This document shows, piece after piece, positions 26,156 through 32,906 of a stretch of DNA of 64,000 bases; the first letter of the stretch is position 1, and each line of letters opens with the position of its first letter. The notes under the pieces are model-generated. The model was not told the origin of the DNA and made no database searches. It saw nothing but the letters and a program-made list of their open reading frames with translations. The DNA is from a virus, in IMG/VR virus record IMGVR_UViG_3300042382_000102, positions 16,336 through 80,335 of that record; one strand, written 5' to 3'. The translations under genes and the position numbers were made by a program.

Positions 26156-26629
26156 TCATGCATAAAACACATGATTGCCTATTGTTACAGTTTTAGTAAC
26201 TTTACTAGCCCACTTTGGTAGGACATAGTGAGCATGATAGAAGATAGAACCATTTGTAGGATCTTTTAGCTTCCCTTGAACGTAGTTAGATGCAATAGCA
26301 TGAGCTAACTCGTATCTCTTCCTGTCTTTAGGTGAGTGGTTCTTTAGTAGTTTAACCCAAGAGAACTGATTGGGTTGATAGACTACTTGGCAAATAGAGG
26401 TTGGATACCCCTGTGATAAGAGTCTATTGATCGTGACAGCTGCAACAGCTATCTGACCCTTTATTGACTCTCCCCTAGCTTCATGGTAAATGTTATGAGC
26501 TAGGCAGTCTACTTCTTTTTTAGGTTGAAACCCTAGATTAAAGAGTTTCGTGTTAATTGAATCTAGTGCTGTGACAGTAGATAATTGTAGAGGAAAAAGA
26601 AGTAGCATTATTAGTGCTAACTTGTTCAT
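26156..26629 (-). CDS. Exported SleB-type cell wall hydrolase
   Basis: 157 residues. A signal peptide (MNKLALIMLLLFPLQLSTVTA) precedes a Hydrolase_2/SleB domain: CLAHNIYHEARGES with the probable catalytic Glu, GQIAVAAVTINRL, a Cys near CQVVYQPNQFSW, and IFYHAHYV. The family cuts peptidoglycan. It is separate from the GH19 endolysin and has its own promoter (26643) and terminator (26065-26142), so it is an independently controlled single-gene unit. Could aid lysis or block superinfection. Confidence 0.9.
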   Translation of the reverse strand: MNKLALIMLLLFPLQLSTVTALDSINTKLFNLGFQPKKEVDCLAHNIYHEARGESIKGQIAVAAVTINRLLSQGYPTSICQVVYQPNQFSWVKLLKNHSPKDRKRYELAHAIASNYVQGKLKDPTNGSIFYHAHYVLPKWASKVTKTVTIGNHVFYA

Positions 26630-26642
26630 TTTGATCTCTCTT

Positions 26643-26662
26643 TCTCTTTAGCGTCCCCTGGT
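26643..26662 (-). promoter_or_regulatory. Phage RNA polymerase promoter (cell-wall hydrolase)
   Basis: Minus strand ACCAGGGGACGCTAAAGAGA, then AAGAGAGATC. The core is identical to that at 8761-8784. Predicted start at the G near 26646, giving a short leader to the hydrolase ATG at 26629. Placed between the 26667 gene and the hydrolase gene. Confidence 0.82.
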
Positions 26663-26666
26663 AGTT

Positions 26667-26888
26667 TTAGCTGATAAAGACAGCCTTTGCCTGTTTATTA
26701 AATGGGTAACTATTGTTAGGAGTTACTAGCTCATGAGGTCCATAATACCACTCATTGTTAATGTCTAATGCAATTGTGCATGGACCAGTTCCTGCGATCT
26801 CAGTAACCCCTCCCTCATAACCAGCCTTAACGACTATTACTTCAGGGTCTAATTTACTAAGTTGTTCGATTAATTCTTTAACTTTCAT
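26667..26888 (-). CDS. Conserved-type small phage protein
   Basis: 73 residues beginning MKVKELIEQLSKLDPEVIVV, then KAGYEGGVTEI. The opening helix and LxxLDPExxV...GYEGG pattern are common in small phage proteins of unknown function. It overlaps the 26878 gene by 11 bases and is the last gene before promoter 26643. Confidence 0.65.
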   Translation of the reverse strand: MKVKELIEQLSKLDPEVIVVKAGYEGGVTEIAGTGPCTIALDINNEWYYGPHELVTPNNSYPFNKQAKAVFIS

Positions 26889-27063
26889 AGTCTAGTCCTA
26901 GTTCCCTAGCATCCTCAGCTTTCTTCTCTAAAGCATCCTGAGCTTTATCGAAAGCAAAGTCACGTTCTTTGTCACCTTTATCACGACCAAAGATCAAATC
27001 CCACCTAGCTTCATACTGTTCTTGAGCCACACTAAATGGCCTTGGCTTAGATCCTTTACTCAT
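26878..27063 (-). CDS. Conserved-type small phage protein (SKGSKPRPFSV)
   Basis: 61 residues. The start MSKGSKPRPFSVAQEQYEAR with WDLIFGRDK after it is a recurring small phage protein. Charged and helical afterwards. Function unknown. Confidence 0.65.
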   Translation of the reverse strand: MSKGSKPRPFSVAQEQYEARWDLIFGRDKGDKERDFAFDKAQDALEKKAEDARELGLDYES

Positions 27064-27066
27064 ATC

Positions 27067-27570
27067 TTAATCCCATAGTGCTTGATAATATTTGCCAAAT
27101 AGCCTAAATCCGTTTTGGATTCTAGCCTCGTGTTTTTCTAGACCTTCCATGTCTATTTTGAATGTATCGTTGGGTCCTCTTACCATCTCAGAATAAAATG
27201 GATATTCTTTTGATTTAATAAACTGGAGATCATGTGTTCCTGAATAGAACTTTTTATCATGATCAATATCAATTTTAGTACTAAATGACCAAATCATTTC
27301 ATCTAAAATCCAGTCCCATCGCTTAAACCAATTTTCATCTGTATCCCACTCGTTTTCTTTAGGTGGGGCACTTGTACTTTTAAGATAATCAGGTACGTCA
27401 TCATCATCTATATTAGGACTACCCTGTTTCTTTTCTTTAAGCAAAAGAAGAGCAGGATGAATAATATAAGCTAATGTATGATCTAAACTCCAGATATCAT
27501 AGTTGTCAATTGTGACATCAATCTCTCGATCAAGGTCATCGTCACGGTATTCACCAATTAATACTTTCAT
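27067..27570 (-). CDS. Unknown acidic phage protein
   Basis: 167 residues from MKVLIGEYRDDD; ATG overlaps the previous stop as ATGA, which favours this start over one 21 bases upstream. Tryptophan-rich middle (DENWFKRWDWILDEMIWSF) and an acidic linker IDDDDVPDYL. Similar proteins occur in other phages as hypotheticals. No function suggested by context. Confidence 0.65.
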   Translation of the reverse strand: MKVLIGEYRDDDLDREIDVTIDNYDIWSLDHTLAYIIHPALLLLKEKKQGSPNIDDDDVPDYLKSTSAPPKENEWDTDENWFKRWDWILDEMIWSFSTKIDIDHDKKFYSGTHDLQFIKSKEYPFYSEMVRGPNDTFKIDMEGLEKHEARIQNGFRLFGKYYQALWD

Positions 27571-27860
27571 ACTAAATCTAAATTTTCCCAAAGTTCAGGT
27601 ACACAACAAATTAGTAGTTCATTCTTTGAGTAACGATAGAATACAAGACGACTAGGTACTCCAATACTATTATTAAGAATATCAAATACTTCTTCACAAA
27701 ACTGGCCTATATACATAGTACCATTAATAACAGCCTTTATCATATGATGATTATTTTTTGTATAAAATTCGGTGACAAAAGAGACTAAACAATTTTCATA
27801 TGTTTCAAATAGTTTATATGAGCCAGATACATATTTAGTTGTGCTATCGATTTTATGCAT
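27567..27860 (-). CDS. Unknown protein
   Basis: 97 residues from MHKIDSTTKYVSG; AAGGAAAG lies before the ATG. Mixed alpha/beta pattern with several Cys and Tyr, no recognised motif. Coupled to the next gene by ATGA. Confidence 0.55.
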   Translation of the reverse strand: MHKIDSTTKYVSGSYKLFETYENCLVSFVTEFYTKNNHHMIKAVINGTMYIGQFCEEVFDILNNSIGVPSRLVFYRYSKNELLICCVPELWENLDLV

Positions 27861-27873
27861 TTTACTTTCCTTA

Positions 27874-28170
27874 TTAAATAATTTTTGCTGAGATAAGATC
27901 ACCTGTACTATCAAACTCTAACTCAAGATTTTCTATTTCACCATGAGTAGCTACTTTAAATATAGGTGCTCTGCCAATCTGGATTACATTATACCTATAA
28001 ATTTTGTTTTTAGGCGTTTCTCTATACTCTACATTTTCATTAAAGCTAGGGAAATTACCACCCATTACTGATAGTCTAGGCACATCAACCCATTCGCCTA
28101 AGCTATAGTACTGAATTTGCTTATCTTCTAGATAGGCAATAATTAAATCATGATGAGGATGAATTTTCAT
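27874..28170 (-). CDS. Unknown protein with a phage-typical FNENVEYR repeat motif
   Basis: 98 residues. HHDLIIAYLEDKQIQYYSLGEW followed by PSFNENVEYRETP resembles a short module found in many phage proteins (aromatic strand, GxW, then x-x-x-x-EYR). Role unknown. Overlaps the upstream gene by 23 bases. Confidence 0.58.
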   Translation of the reverse strand: MKIHPHHDLIIAYLEDKQIQYYSLGEWVDVPRLSVMGGNFPSFNENVEYRETPKNKIYRYNVIQIGRAPIFKVATHGEIENLELEFDSTGDLISAKII

Positions 28171-28393
28171 ACATTTCCTGTGTAATATAGTTGTTTTTCA
28201 TTAGCTGATTCCTTACATCGGTAGGTAAGAAATAAACACCATCATAGTCTTCTAGTTGCATATCTTTATCAAACCAAAGACCACCTCCATTTTCGTCACC
28301 AAAAATCTTATCTTCAAACCAACCATATCTAGCGTCAGTATTAATCCATATCTCAAACTTATTAGTTGAGAGGTTTACGTTGTACGAATTCAA
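28148..28393 (-). CDS. Unknown protein, non-ATG start
   Basis: About 81 residues. There is no ATG at the start; AGGAGG lies 6 bases before TTG at 28391-28393 (GTG at 28394-28396 is the alternative). The pattern NTDARYGWFEDKIFGDENGGGLWFD...LEDYDGVYFLP is a compact acidic/aromatic domain seen in other phages without known function. Overlaps the upstream gene end by about 30 bases. Confidence 0.6.
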   Translation of the reverse strand: MNSYNVNLSTNKFEIWINTDARYGWFEDKIFGDENGGGLWFDKDMQLEDYDGVYFLPTDVRNQLMKNNYITQEMYENSSSS

Positions 28394-28991
28394 CACGTAC
28401 CTCCTCTGGATAAACTAAATTGTAAATAGTATTTAATGTTTCAAAGGTACTATCAGACAGTTGCCCAACTACAACACTAGTAGTAATCCATCGATTTACT
28501 AAGTCTGGTCTACCTTCATGTCCAATACAAAATCCCTTTAACCGATCATGAATACCATCAGAGGAAACAGCCTCATTATCTAGTTTAACAACTAAAATAG
28601 CTAAAGGTTTACCTTTACGAAACTCTAATTCATCTCTGAATACTTTGACTAAGTGTTGACGAGCATAGCCTTCATCAAGAATCTTTTCAATATGATTCGT
28701 TGATAAATGCTTTAACTTTGACCATACAAGCGGTCCTTTACCTTCTTTGCCATAAGTACCCCATCGGAACCAATCACGAATTTTAGCATGAGGATCATCA
28801 TCATAGACTGACAAGTCTTCCCCATTATCTTCATCGTGCCATGTTCTACGGATGTACTGGACACCACCATCCACCATATACAACTTACCATTAGCATCTG
28901 TATGTTCTACATAGTCATGCACATGACAGGATTGTAATACAGTACCGTCTGGTGTCCTCATTACATTAGCTAATAATTTACGTTCATTCAC
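28362..28991 (-). CDS. Unknown protein, GTG start
   Basis: 209 residues starting at GTG (GTGAATGAACG), preceded by GGAG and overlapping the upstream stop as GTGA. It contains HVHDYVEHTDANGK and a KIRDWFRWGTYGKEGK segment. No family recognised with confidence; similar proteins occur in marine phages. Confidence 0.62.
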   Translation of the reverse strand: MNERKLLANVMRTPDGTVLQSCHVHDYVEHTDANGKLYMVDGGVQYIRRTWHDEDNGEDLSVYDDDPHAKIRDWFRWGTYGKEGKGPLVWSKLKHLSTNHIEKILDEGYARQHLVKVFRDELEFRKGKPLAILVVKLDNEAVSSDGIHDRLKGFCIGHEGRPDLVNRWITTSVVVGQLSDSTFETLNTIYNLVYPEEVRVEFVQRKPLN

Positions 28992-29173
28992 TTAATATCT
29001 CCACTATTAGTTAGCCATTCAAATGTATTCCATAATTGTTTAAATTTTAAATCATAGTATTTTGCTAATACTTCAATATCATTCTCGTTATCAATTCTAC
29101 GAAGATCCTCAATCACATTCATACATGCAAGGATGTCTTGCTCAAGATCGATTCTTGTGGTTTCTTTTTCCAT
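28988..29173 (-). CDS. Small protein (DLEQxI type), unknown function
   Basis: 61 residues starting MEKETTRIDLEQDILACMNV. The R-x-D-L-E-Q-x-I-x-x-C motif followed by a helix with acidic residues is a recurring small phage protein. The start overlaps the upstream small gene by 55 bases; an internal ATG at 29122 would remove the overlap but lose the motif. Confidence 0.6.
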   Translation of the reverse strand: MEKETTRIDLEQDILACMNVIEDLRRIDNENDIEVLAKYYDLKFKQLWNTFEWLTNSGDIK

Positions 29174-29277
29174 ACAATGTAAATTCCATTTGCGTTAAGT
29201 TTAGCCCATTCAATAGCCTCTTTACGAGTTTTGAATACCTTGTCAAGATTACCCGTTGTCCTACAAATCCACTTCAT
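29119..29277 (-). CDS. Small basic protein (WICRTTG..F.TRKEAIEWA)
   Basis: 52 residues beginning MKWICRTTGNLDKVFKTRKE. The N-terminal part looks like a small folded domain with a conserved feel (strand, TRKEA helix, YIVWKKK strand). The last residues overlap the next gene in another frame. It overlaps the upstream gene by 17 bases. Unknown function. Confidence 0.5.
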   Translation of the reverse strand: MKWICRTTGNLDKVFKTRKEAIEWAKLNANGIYIVWKKKPQESILSKTSLHV

Positions 29278-29473
29278 TTTCAGCTTTCCAAATATTTATT
29301 TCAGATGGTGTCATATAGTATTCCAATATTGCTTGTATGTGAGGTAAAATACTTCTGTCTAAAACATTATTATTTGAACTGTGAGTATTAATAAACTTAT
29401 AGTTTGCCTTTAATTCTTGAACAATTATTAAGTCAATTTGTTCAGGTTCTAAATCAATAGTTACTCTAGTCAT
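29261..29473 (-). CDS. Small unknown protein
   Basis: 70 residues: MTRVTIDLEPEQIDLIIVQE, then a helix ending ILEYYMTPSEI. A strand-then-helix pattern found in other phage hypotheticals. ATGA overlap with the upstream membrane peptide gene. Confidence 0.6.
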   Translation of the reverse strand: MTRVTIDLEPEQIDLIIVQELKANYKFINTHSSNNNVLDRSILPHIQAILEYYMTPSEINIWKAENEVDL

Positions 29474-29616
29474 TTTGCTGCTTCCATATATAATCCTACA
29501 TTACCTAATGCATAACCTACAAAGGCAATACCTAATCCTGTACTGCCCTTCATAAGTAAATCGATTGCTACTACAGTGTATACAACACCTACTACTCCGA
29601 TCAACCAAGCGCTCAT
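29470..29616 (-). CDS. Small two-helix membrane protein
   Basis: 48 residues, MSAWLIGVVGVVYTVVAIDL then a second hydrophobic stretch GLGIAFVGYALGNVGLY. Overlaps both neighbours by ATGA (4 bases each), a strong sign of a real gene. Function unknown. Confidence 0.62.
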   Translation of the reverse strand: MSAWLIGVVGVVYTVVAIDLLMKGSTGLGIAFVGYALGNVGLYMEAAK

Positions 29617-29837
29617 TTTATTTCCTCATAAATAGTGTCATTATATGTGTCTTTAAAAGACCATACTCGATTACAAGAAGAGCAGCTTAACTTACCAGTA
29701 GTTACACTTAAATCTACTGCTAAATTATTTCCTTCTTTGTCATACATAGGCGCAGAATAACCACCTGTCCTATCGGTATCAGTAAGCGTAAACCTACAAT
29801 CACTTCTCATACAATCTAACAATTTAAAGTTTTTCAT
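29613..29837 (-). CDS. Small Cys-containing protein (possible zinc ribbon)
   Basis: 74 residues with C9, C14 and CSSC near residue 52-55 (SCSSCNRVW). Two Cys pairs of this spacing suggest a small zinc ribbon. It overlaps the deaminase start by 4 bases. Function unknown. Confidence 0.58.
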   Translation of the reverse strand: MKNFKLLDCMRSDCRFTLTDTDRTGGYSAPMYDKEGNNLAVDLSVTTGKLSCSSCNRVWSFKDTYNDTIYEEIK

Positions 29838-30139
29838 GTGTGTTCAATTATTTTAATACCAGCCTCTTTAATAGCTGACATACAGATCGGACAAGGTTTG
29901 GCATTTAATGAATCACCCTGTCTGCCGTATCTAGCTACAAAGATTCTGTGAGCTTTGTTTAAATCTTTACATTTAAGAATAGCATGTACCTCTGCGTGTA
30001 AATATATTTTATATGGTTCACCAACCCCCACAGCATGTTTTGCCATAAGAGGGTGGCTCTTCACATAATTATTTTGACCTACAGAAAGTACACGTCCCTT
30101 CTTATCATATAAGATAGCAGTCAGGGCATGCTTAGTCAT
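29834..30139 (-). CDS. Cytidine/deoxycytidylate deaminase-family protein
   Basis: 101 residues of the zinc deaminase fold: HAEVHAI supplies the zinc His and catalytic Glu, and PCPIC supplies the two zinc Cys. It is shorter than a typical dCMP deaminase, and a fuller dCMP deaminase is encoded at 43188-43601, so the substrate here may differ (nucleoside, nucleotide or RNA/DNA base). Coupled by 1-base overlap to its upstream gene. Confidence 0.82.
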   Translation of the reverse strand: MTKHALTAILYDKKGRVLSVGQNNYVKSHPLMAKHAVGVGEPYKIYLHAEVHAILKCKDLNKAHRIFVARYGRQGDSLNAKPCPICMSAIKEAGIKIIEHT

Positions 30140-30420
30140 TACTCGTAATCGTAATCCCAGTCAATATCTTTTTGGTTTAAAAATGCATCACTGATTTCAT
30201 CAAGAATATCTTCCTTAATAATATCTGTAACATCTACCCCTTTAAGACTAACAGAGATTACATTTGCTACCGCATCATAATCTGGGTCAAGTTGTAGACC
30301 TGTACCGTATTCTCGAGAACCCCTCTCACCTGGCTCATACTCAATTTTACAATCAAGAAATAAACTTCCATATTTAAAAGTATAATCGTGATCTCTAAAA
30401 TAAACTTTAGTTGTACTCAT
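30139..30420 (-). CDS. Unknown acidic protein
   Basis: 93 residues: beta-rich N-terminus (VYFRDHDYTFKYGSLFLDC), then YDAVANVISVSLKGVDVTDIIKE and an acidic end IDWDYDYE. No family recognised. It ends where the deaminase begins. Confidence 0.58.
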   Translation of the reverse strand: MSTTKVYFRDHDYTFKYGSLFLDCKIEYEPGERGSREYGTGLQLDPDYDAVANVISVSLKGVDVTDIIKEDILDEISDAFLNQKDIDWDYDYE

Positions 30421-30421
30421 A

Positions 30422-30565
30422 TTACCTCATGTGTAAAGCTTGGATTAAAATATTAATGGATTGGATTACCATTTGCTGTCGTTGGATTCCTAACTTATGC
30501 CAATCAGGTAAAGGTTCAGGCCATTTAGCACGAATAGCATCATAGTACTTTTCTACATCGCTCAT
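30422..30565 (-). CDS. Small unknown protein
   Basis: 47 residues starting MSDVEKYYDAIRAKWPEPLP, then a hydrophobic helix (MVIQSINILIQALHM). ATGA overlap with the upstream gene supports it. Function unknown. Confidence 0.55.
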   Translation of the reverse strand: MSDVEKYYDAIRAKWPEPLPDWHKLGIQRQQMVIQSINILIQALHMR

Positions 30566-30780
30566 TCTAACTTCAACTCCATTTCACAATAAACATCATC
30601 ATTAAAACGTTCAGCAACCCACTCTTCAGGATCACCTGTTCTAGCTTTCTTTATACCATAAGGTATATCATCAAAATAGTGGTCATAAAGGTCTTGAAAT
30701 AATTCGTCTGACATATCCCATCTTTCTAAAAAATTAGGAATTTCTTCCTTGTGCTTTTCACATATTTCAGTTAGTGTCAT
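30562..30780 (-). CDS. Small acidic unknown protein
   Basis: 72 residues with YGIKKARTGDPEEWVAERFN, a segment that recurs in small phage proteins. Acidic and helical. Overlaps its upstream neighbour by 14 bases. Confidence 0.6.
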   Translation of the reverse strand: MTLTEICEKHKEEIPNFLERWDMSDELFQDLYDHYFDDIPYGIKKARTGDPEEWVAERFNDDVYCEMELKLE

Positions 30781-30997
30781 AAATCTGTTCTGCTAAATTA
30801 CAGATGTCCCAGAATGGTGCTCTACGAATTGATGCATTATCTGGCAATTCAATCCAAAAGTCATTCCAGAAATAAGGGGTATTCATCTTCATATTGCGAT
30901 CAATATAATACTTTCTTACAGTATTAAAAATATGAATATAGTAATCATGAGCATAAACTAACTCAACTACTTTTGCATGTTCTTCATCTGAGATCAT
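30767..30997 (-). CDS. Small unknown protein (FWIELPDNASIRRAPF)
   Basis: 76 residues from ATG at 30997; AAGG 8 bases upstream favours this over TTG at 31003. FWNDFWIELPDNASIRRAPF then WDICNLAEQIY looks like a conserved small phage domain. Function unknown. Confidence 0.62.
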   Translation of the reverse strand: MISDEEHAKVVELVYAHDYYIHIFNTVRKYYIDRNMKMNTPYFWNDFWIELPDNASIRRAPFWDICNLAEQIYDTN

Positions 30998-31163
30998 ATT
31001 CAACCTTGTTTAAAAATACTTCTGCATCTTCTTTAGTTTTAAATGGTCCATAGATATTATCTGAATCATAGTGATAAGCAGTAAATGTATTATCATTAGG
31101 GTCTTCAGTTACATCACCAATTGGATAGCCAAATAAATCTTCAAGAGTATAAACTATTTTCAT
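30984..31163 (-). CDS. Small unknown protein
   Basis: 59 residues from MKIVYTLEDLFGYPIGDVTE. The ATG overlaps the previous stop by ATGA, favouring this start. The ending YGPFKTKEDAEVFLNKVE resembles a common substrate-processing-like alpha/beta motif of phage small proteins. Function unknown. Confidence 0.6.
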   Translation of the reverse strand: MKIVYTLEDLFGYPIGDVTEDPNDNTFTAYHYDSDNIYGPFKTKEDAEVFLNKVEYDLR

Positions 31164-31414
31164 ACTGTGTTTCCTAAGAATGTCCATGTTTTAGGTAATA
31201 TAAATCCAAACTCTCTCTTGAATTTGAATCTCATAAATACCTGAAGTTCTTCAAATGTCTTTTCTAATAAAACTTTCTTTATATAGATTTGTGCTAATAT
31301 TTGCCTTGTCTTTTTATCTAATAATTGAACTTTAATTGTACCGTCTTTCTCTGGTCTAAAACGATTATATGCAATAATGACTTGCTCCAATTTAACATTT
31401 TTATTGGCGTTCAT
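31160..31414 (-). CDS. Small basic unknown protein
   Basis: 84 residues, basic (MNANKNVKLEQVIIAYNRF; FMRFKFKREFGFILPKTW). No motif recognised. Overlaps neighbours at both ends by 4 to 14 bases. Confidence 0.55.
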   Translation of the reverse strand: MNANKNVKLEQVIIAYNRFRPEKDGTIKVQLLDKKTRQILAQIYIKKVLLEKTFEELQVFMRFKFKREFGFILPKTWTFLGNTV

Positions 31415-31568
31415 TCTCGATTACCCTATAAAGTTCTTTTCTTAAAATAGCTAACTCGTCTAGAGTGTCAACTGTTGCTTCTCCTGAGATTTGTATTAGG
31501 CTTAGTAGCAAGAATCGTTTAACGATTTTATCTTGCTCTCGAATTAACTTATTTACTACTTTAATCAA
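31401..31568 (-). CDS. Small helical protein, TTG start
   Basis: 55 residues from TTG at 31566-31568, preceded by AGGAG in the end of the upstream gene. Helical and amphipathic (VVNKLIREQDKIVKRF, TLDELAILRKELYRVIEN). No ATG is available in this frame; the overlap pattern and ribosome-binding site support it moderately. Confidence 0.48.
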   Translation of the reverse strand: MIKVVNKLIREQDKIVKRFLLLSLIQISGEATVDTLDELAILRKELYRVIENERQ

Positions 31569-31758
31569 TCCAAGTTGCTCCTACTACTGATGGATAAAAT
31601 CCGCTTACCATATTATTTTTCTTTACATATACTAATCCAGTAGAACTAGAGTTATGTGGTTTAACGAAACTAACAATTTCACAAAGATCACCACGGAAGG
31701 TTTTAACTTTATCTCCTTCCATTACACAACGACCTGTATCATCATAAACTAGTTTCAT
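31561..31758 (-). CDS. Conserved-type small phage protein (GD.V.TFRG)
   Basis: 65 residues. MEGDKVKTFRGDLCEIVSF, HNSSSTGLVYVK and FYPSVVGATW make a small all-beta (SH3-like) domain that recurs in phages. Function unknown. Confidence 0.65.
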   Translation of the reverse strand: MKLVYDDTGRCVMEGDKVKTFRGDLCEIVSFVKPHNSSSTGLVYVKKNNMVSGFYPSVVGATWID

Positions 31759-31760
31759 GT

Positions 31761-32906
31761 TTACTCCTTGTATAATATATCAAACAAATACTCAATTACT
31801 TGATGCTCTTCATAACCTACACGAATCATATCTTCTGCATCAAGAATAACTTCCTCTGTTAATGCATTTCTATTTAAGAATTTAATTGCAGTATCTGGAT
31901 TTTCAGGATGAATAAAGTTAGCTACTAAGTTTAATAACTCTGTCTTTAAACCAAACTTAGCATCTGCTAAACAATCAATCAACGCAGTAGCTTCTTCCGT
32001 ATATGTTGTTGGACCTACAGGATCTTCATCGTTATCTAAACCATAATCAGCAGAAGGAGTTCCATAGTTACTATAGCCATAAGCATCTTTATTATAGGTA
32101 GGGAATGAGGTATAATAAGTAGGCGCAAGCTCATCTGGATCTGGTAAACTTGGATCACGAACTACTGGTAATTTATCCCATTGCATTTCTAATACAGCTT
32201 TAGCTAAGTCTTCAAAGTGAATTATATCTAATTTTTCATTAGGTGTATGTTCAGAATAATAACCAACACTAATATTAGTACATTCAGGGATTATTCCAGA
32301 GAATTCAGCAGTATCAGTATAAACACCAGTATCATCAGGGACATACATAAAATCAGGGCATAAATCGTTAAGCTGATCAGATAATGCGTAAGCAAAATCA
32401 TCAGAGCAAGTACGACCACACATTTGATGAGTAATAACACTATGAGTTCCTTTACGATCAAATGTAATTGCCTTAGTAAACTGTTCAACTAATTCTTGAT
32501 CATTTAACGCTAGCCAGCTAGAACCGATACCGCCTTTTTCTTCGCCTTGAAAGAACACATAGTAACCAGGTACTCTATGGTCAATCATATGAAGTAAAAT
32601 AGCAACACCTGCACCGTCATCAGCGCCAAGAGGTTTTCCACCATCAGCTAATAAGTATTGGCCCTCATATTTAAAAGTATTAAAGCCATCTTCACGATGT
32701 ACAGTGTCTACGTGAGCAGTAAACATAGTTTCGTTAGATGAATCATCTCTCATGTCAACATGAATATTACCACAGAAATCTACGGATAGATCTCCCTCAC
32801 CAACACGTTCTACAATATAGTTACATAGCGCAGTTACTCCAGTTCCACCATGTGGTCTCTTGAAGGATAACGCATATTCTAGATCTTTGATTAATTGAGT
32901 CTTCAT
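31761..32906 (-). CDS. Binuclear zinc aminopeptidase-like protein (M20/M42 family)
   Basis: 381 residues. Metal ligands and catalytic residues are visible: H65 and D67 in FTAHVDTVH, D96/D97 in PLGADDGAGVA, E122/E123 in FFQGEEKGGIGSS, D150 in ITFDRKG and H220 in YYSEHTPNE. This is the co-catalytic zinc arrangement of M20/M42 (peptidase T / tetrahedral aminopeptidase) enzymes. The C-terminal third (from about 245) is acidic, Tyr/Asp-rich and not part of the family. It overlaps the Cys-rich 32903-34252 gene by 4 bases. A role in peptide recycling or in disarming a host factor is possible; unknown. Confidence 0.85.
   Translation of the reverse strand: MKTQLIKDLEYALSFKRPHGGTGVTALCNYIVERVGEGDLSVDFCGNIHVDMRDDSSNETMFTAHVDTVHREDGFNTFKYEGQYLLADGGKPLGADDGAGVAILLHMIDHRVPGYYVFFQGEEKGGIGSSWLALNDQELVEQFTKAITFDRKGTHSVITHQMCGRTCSDDFAYALSDQLNDLCPDFMYVPDDTGVYTDTAEFSGIIPECTNISVGYYSEHTPNEKLDIIHFEDLAKAVLEMQWDKLPVVRDPSLPDPDELAPTYYTSFPTYNKDAYGYSNYGTPSADYGLDNDEDPVGPTTYTEEATALIDCLADAKFGLKTELLNLVANFIHPENPDTAIKFLNRNALTEEVILDAEDMIRVGYEEHQVIEYLFDILYKE

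Noticed and set aside
28318-28340. TGACGCTAGA on the minus strand as another phage promoter
   Set aside because: Only 8 of the core bases match, it lies within the codons for NTDARYGW and the downstream CTAAAGAG is missing.
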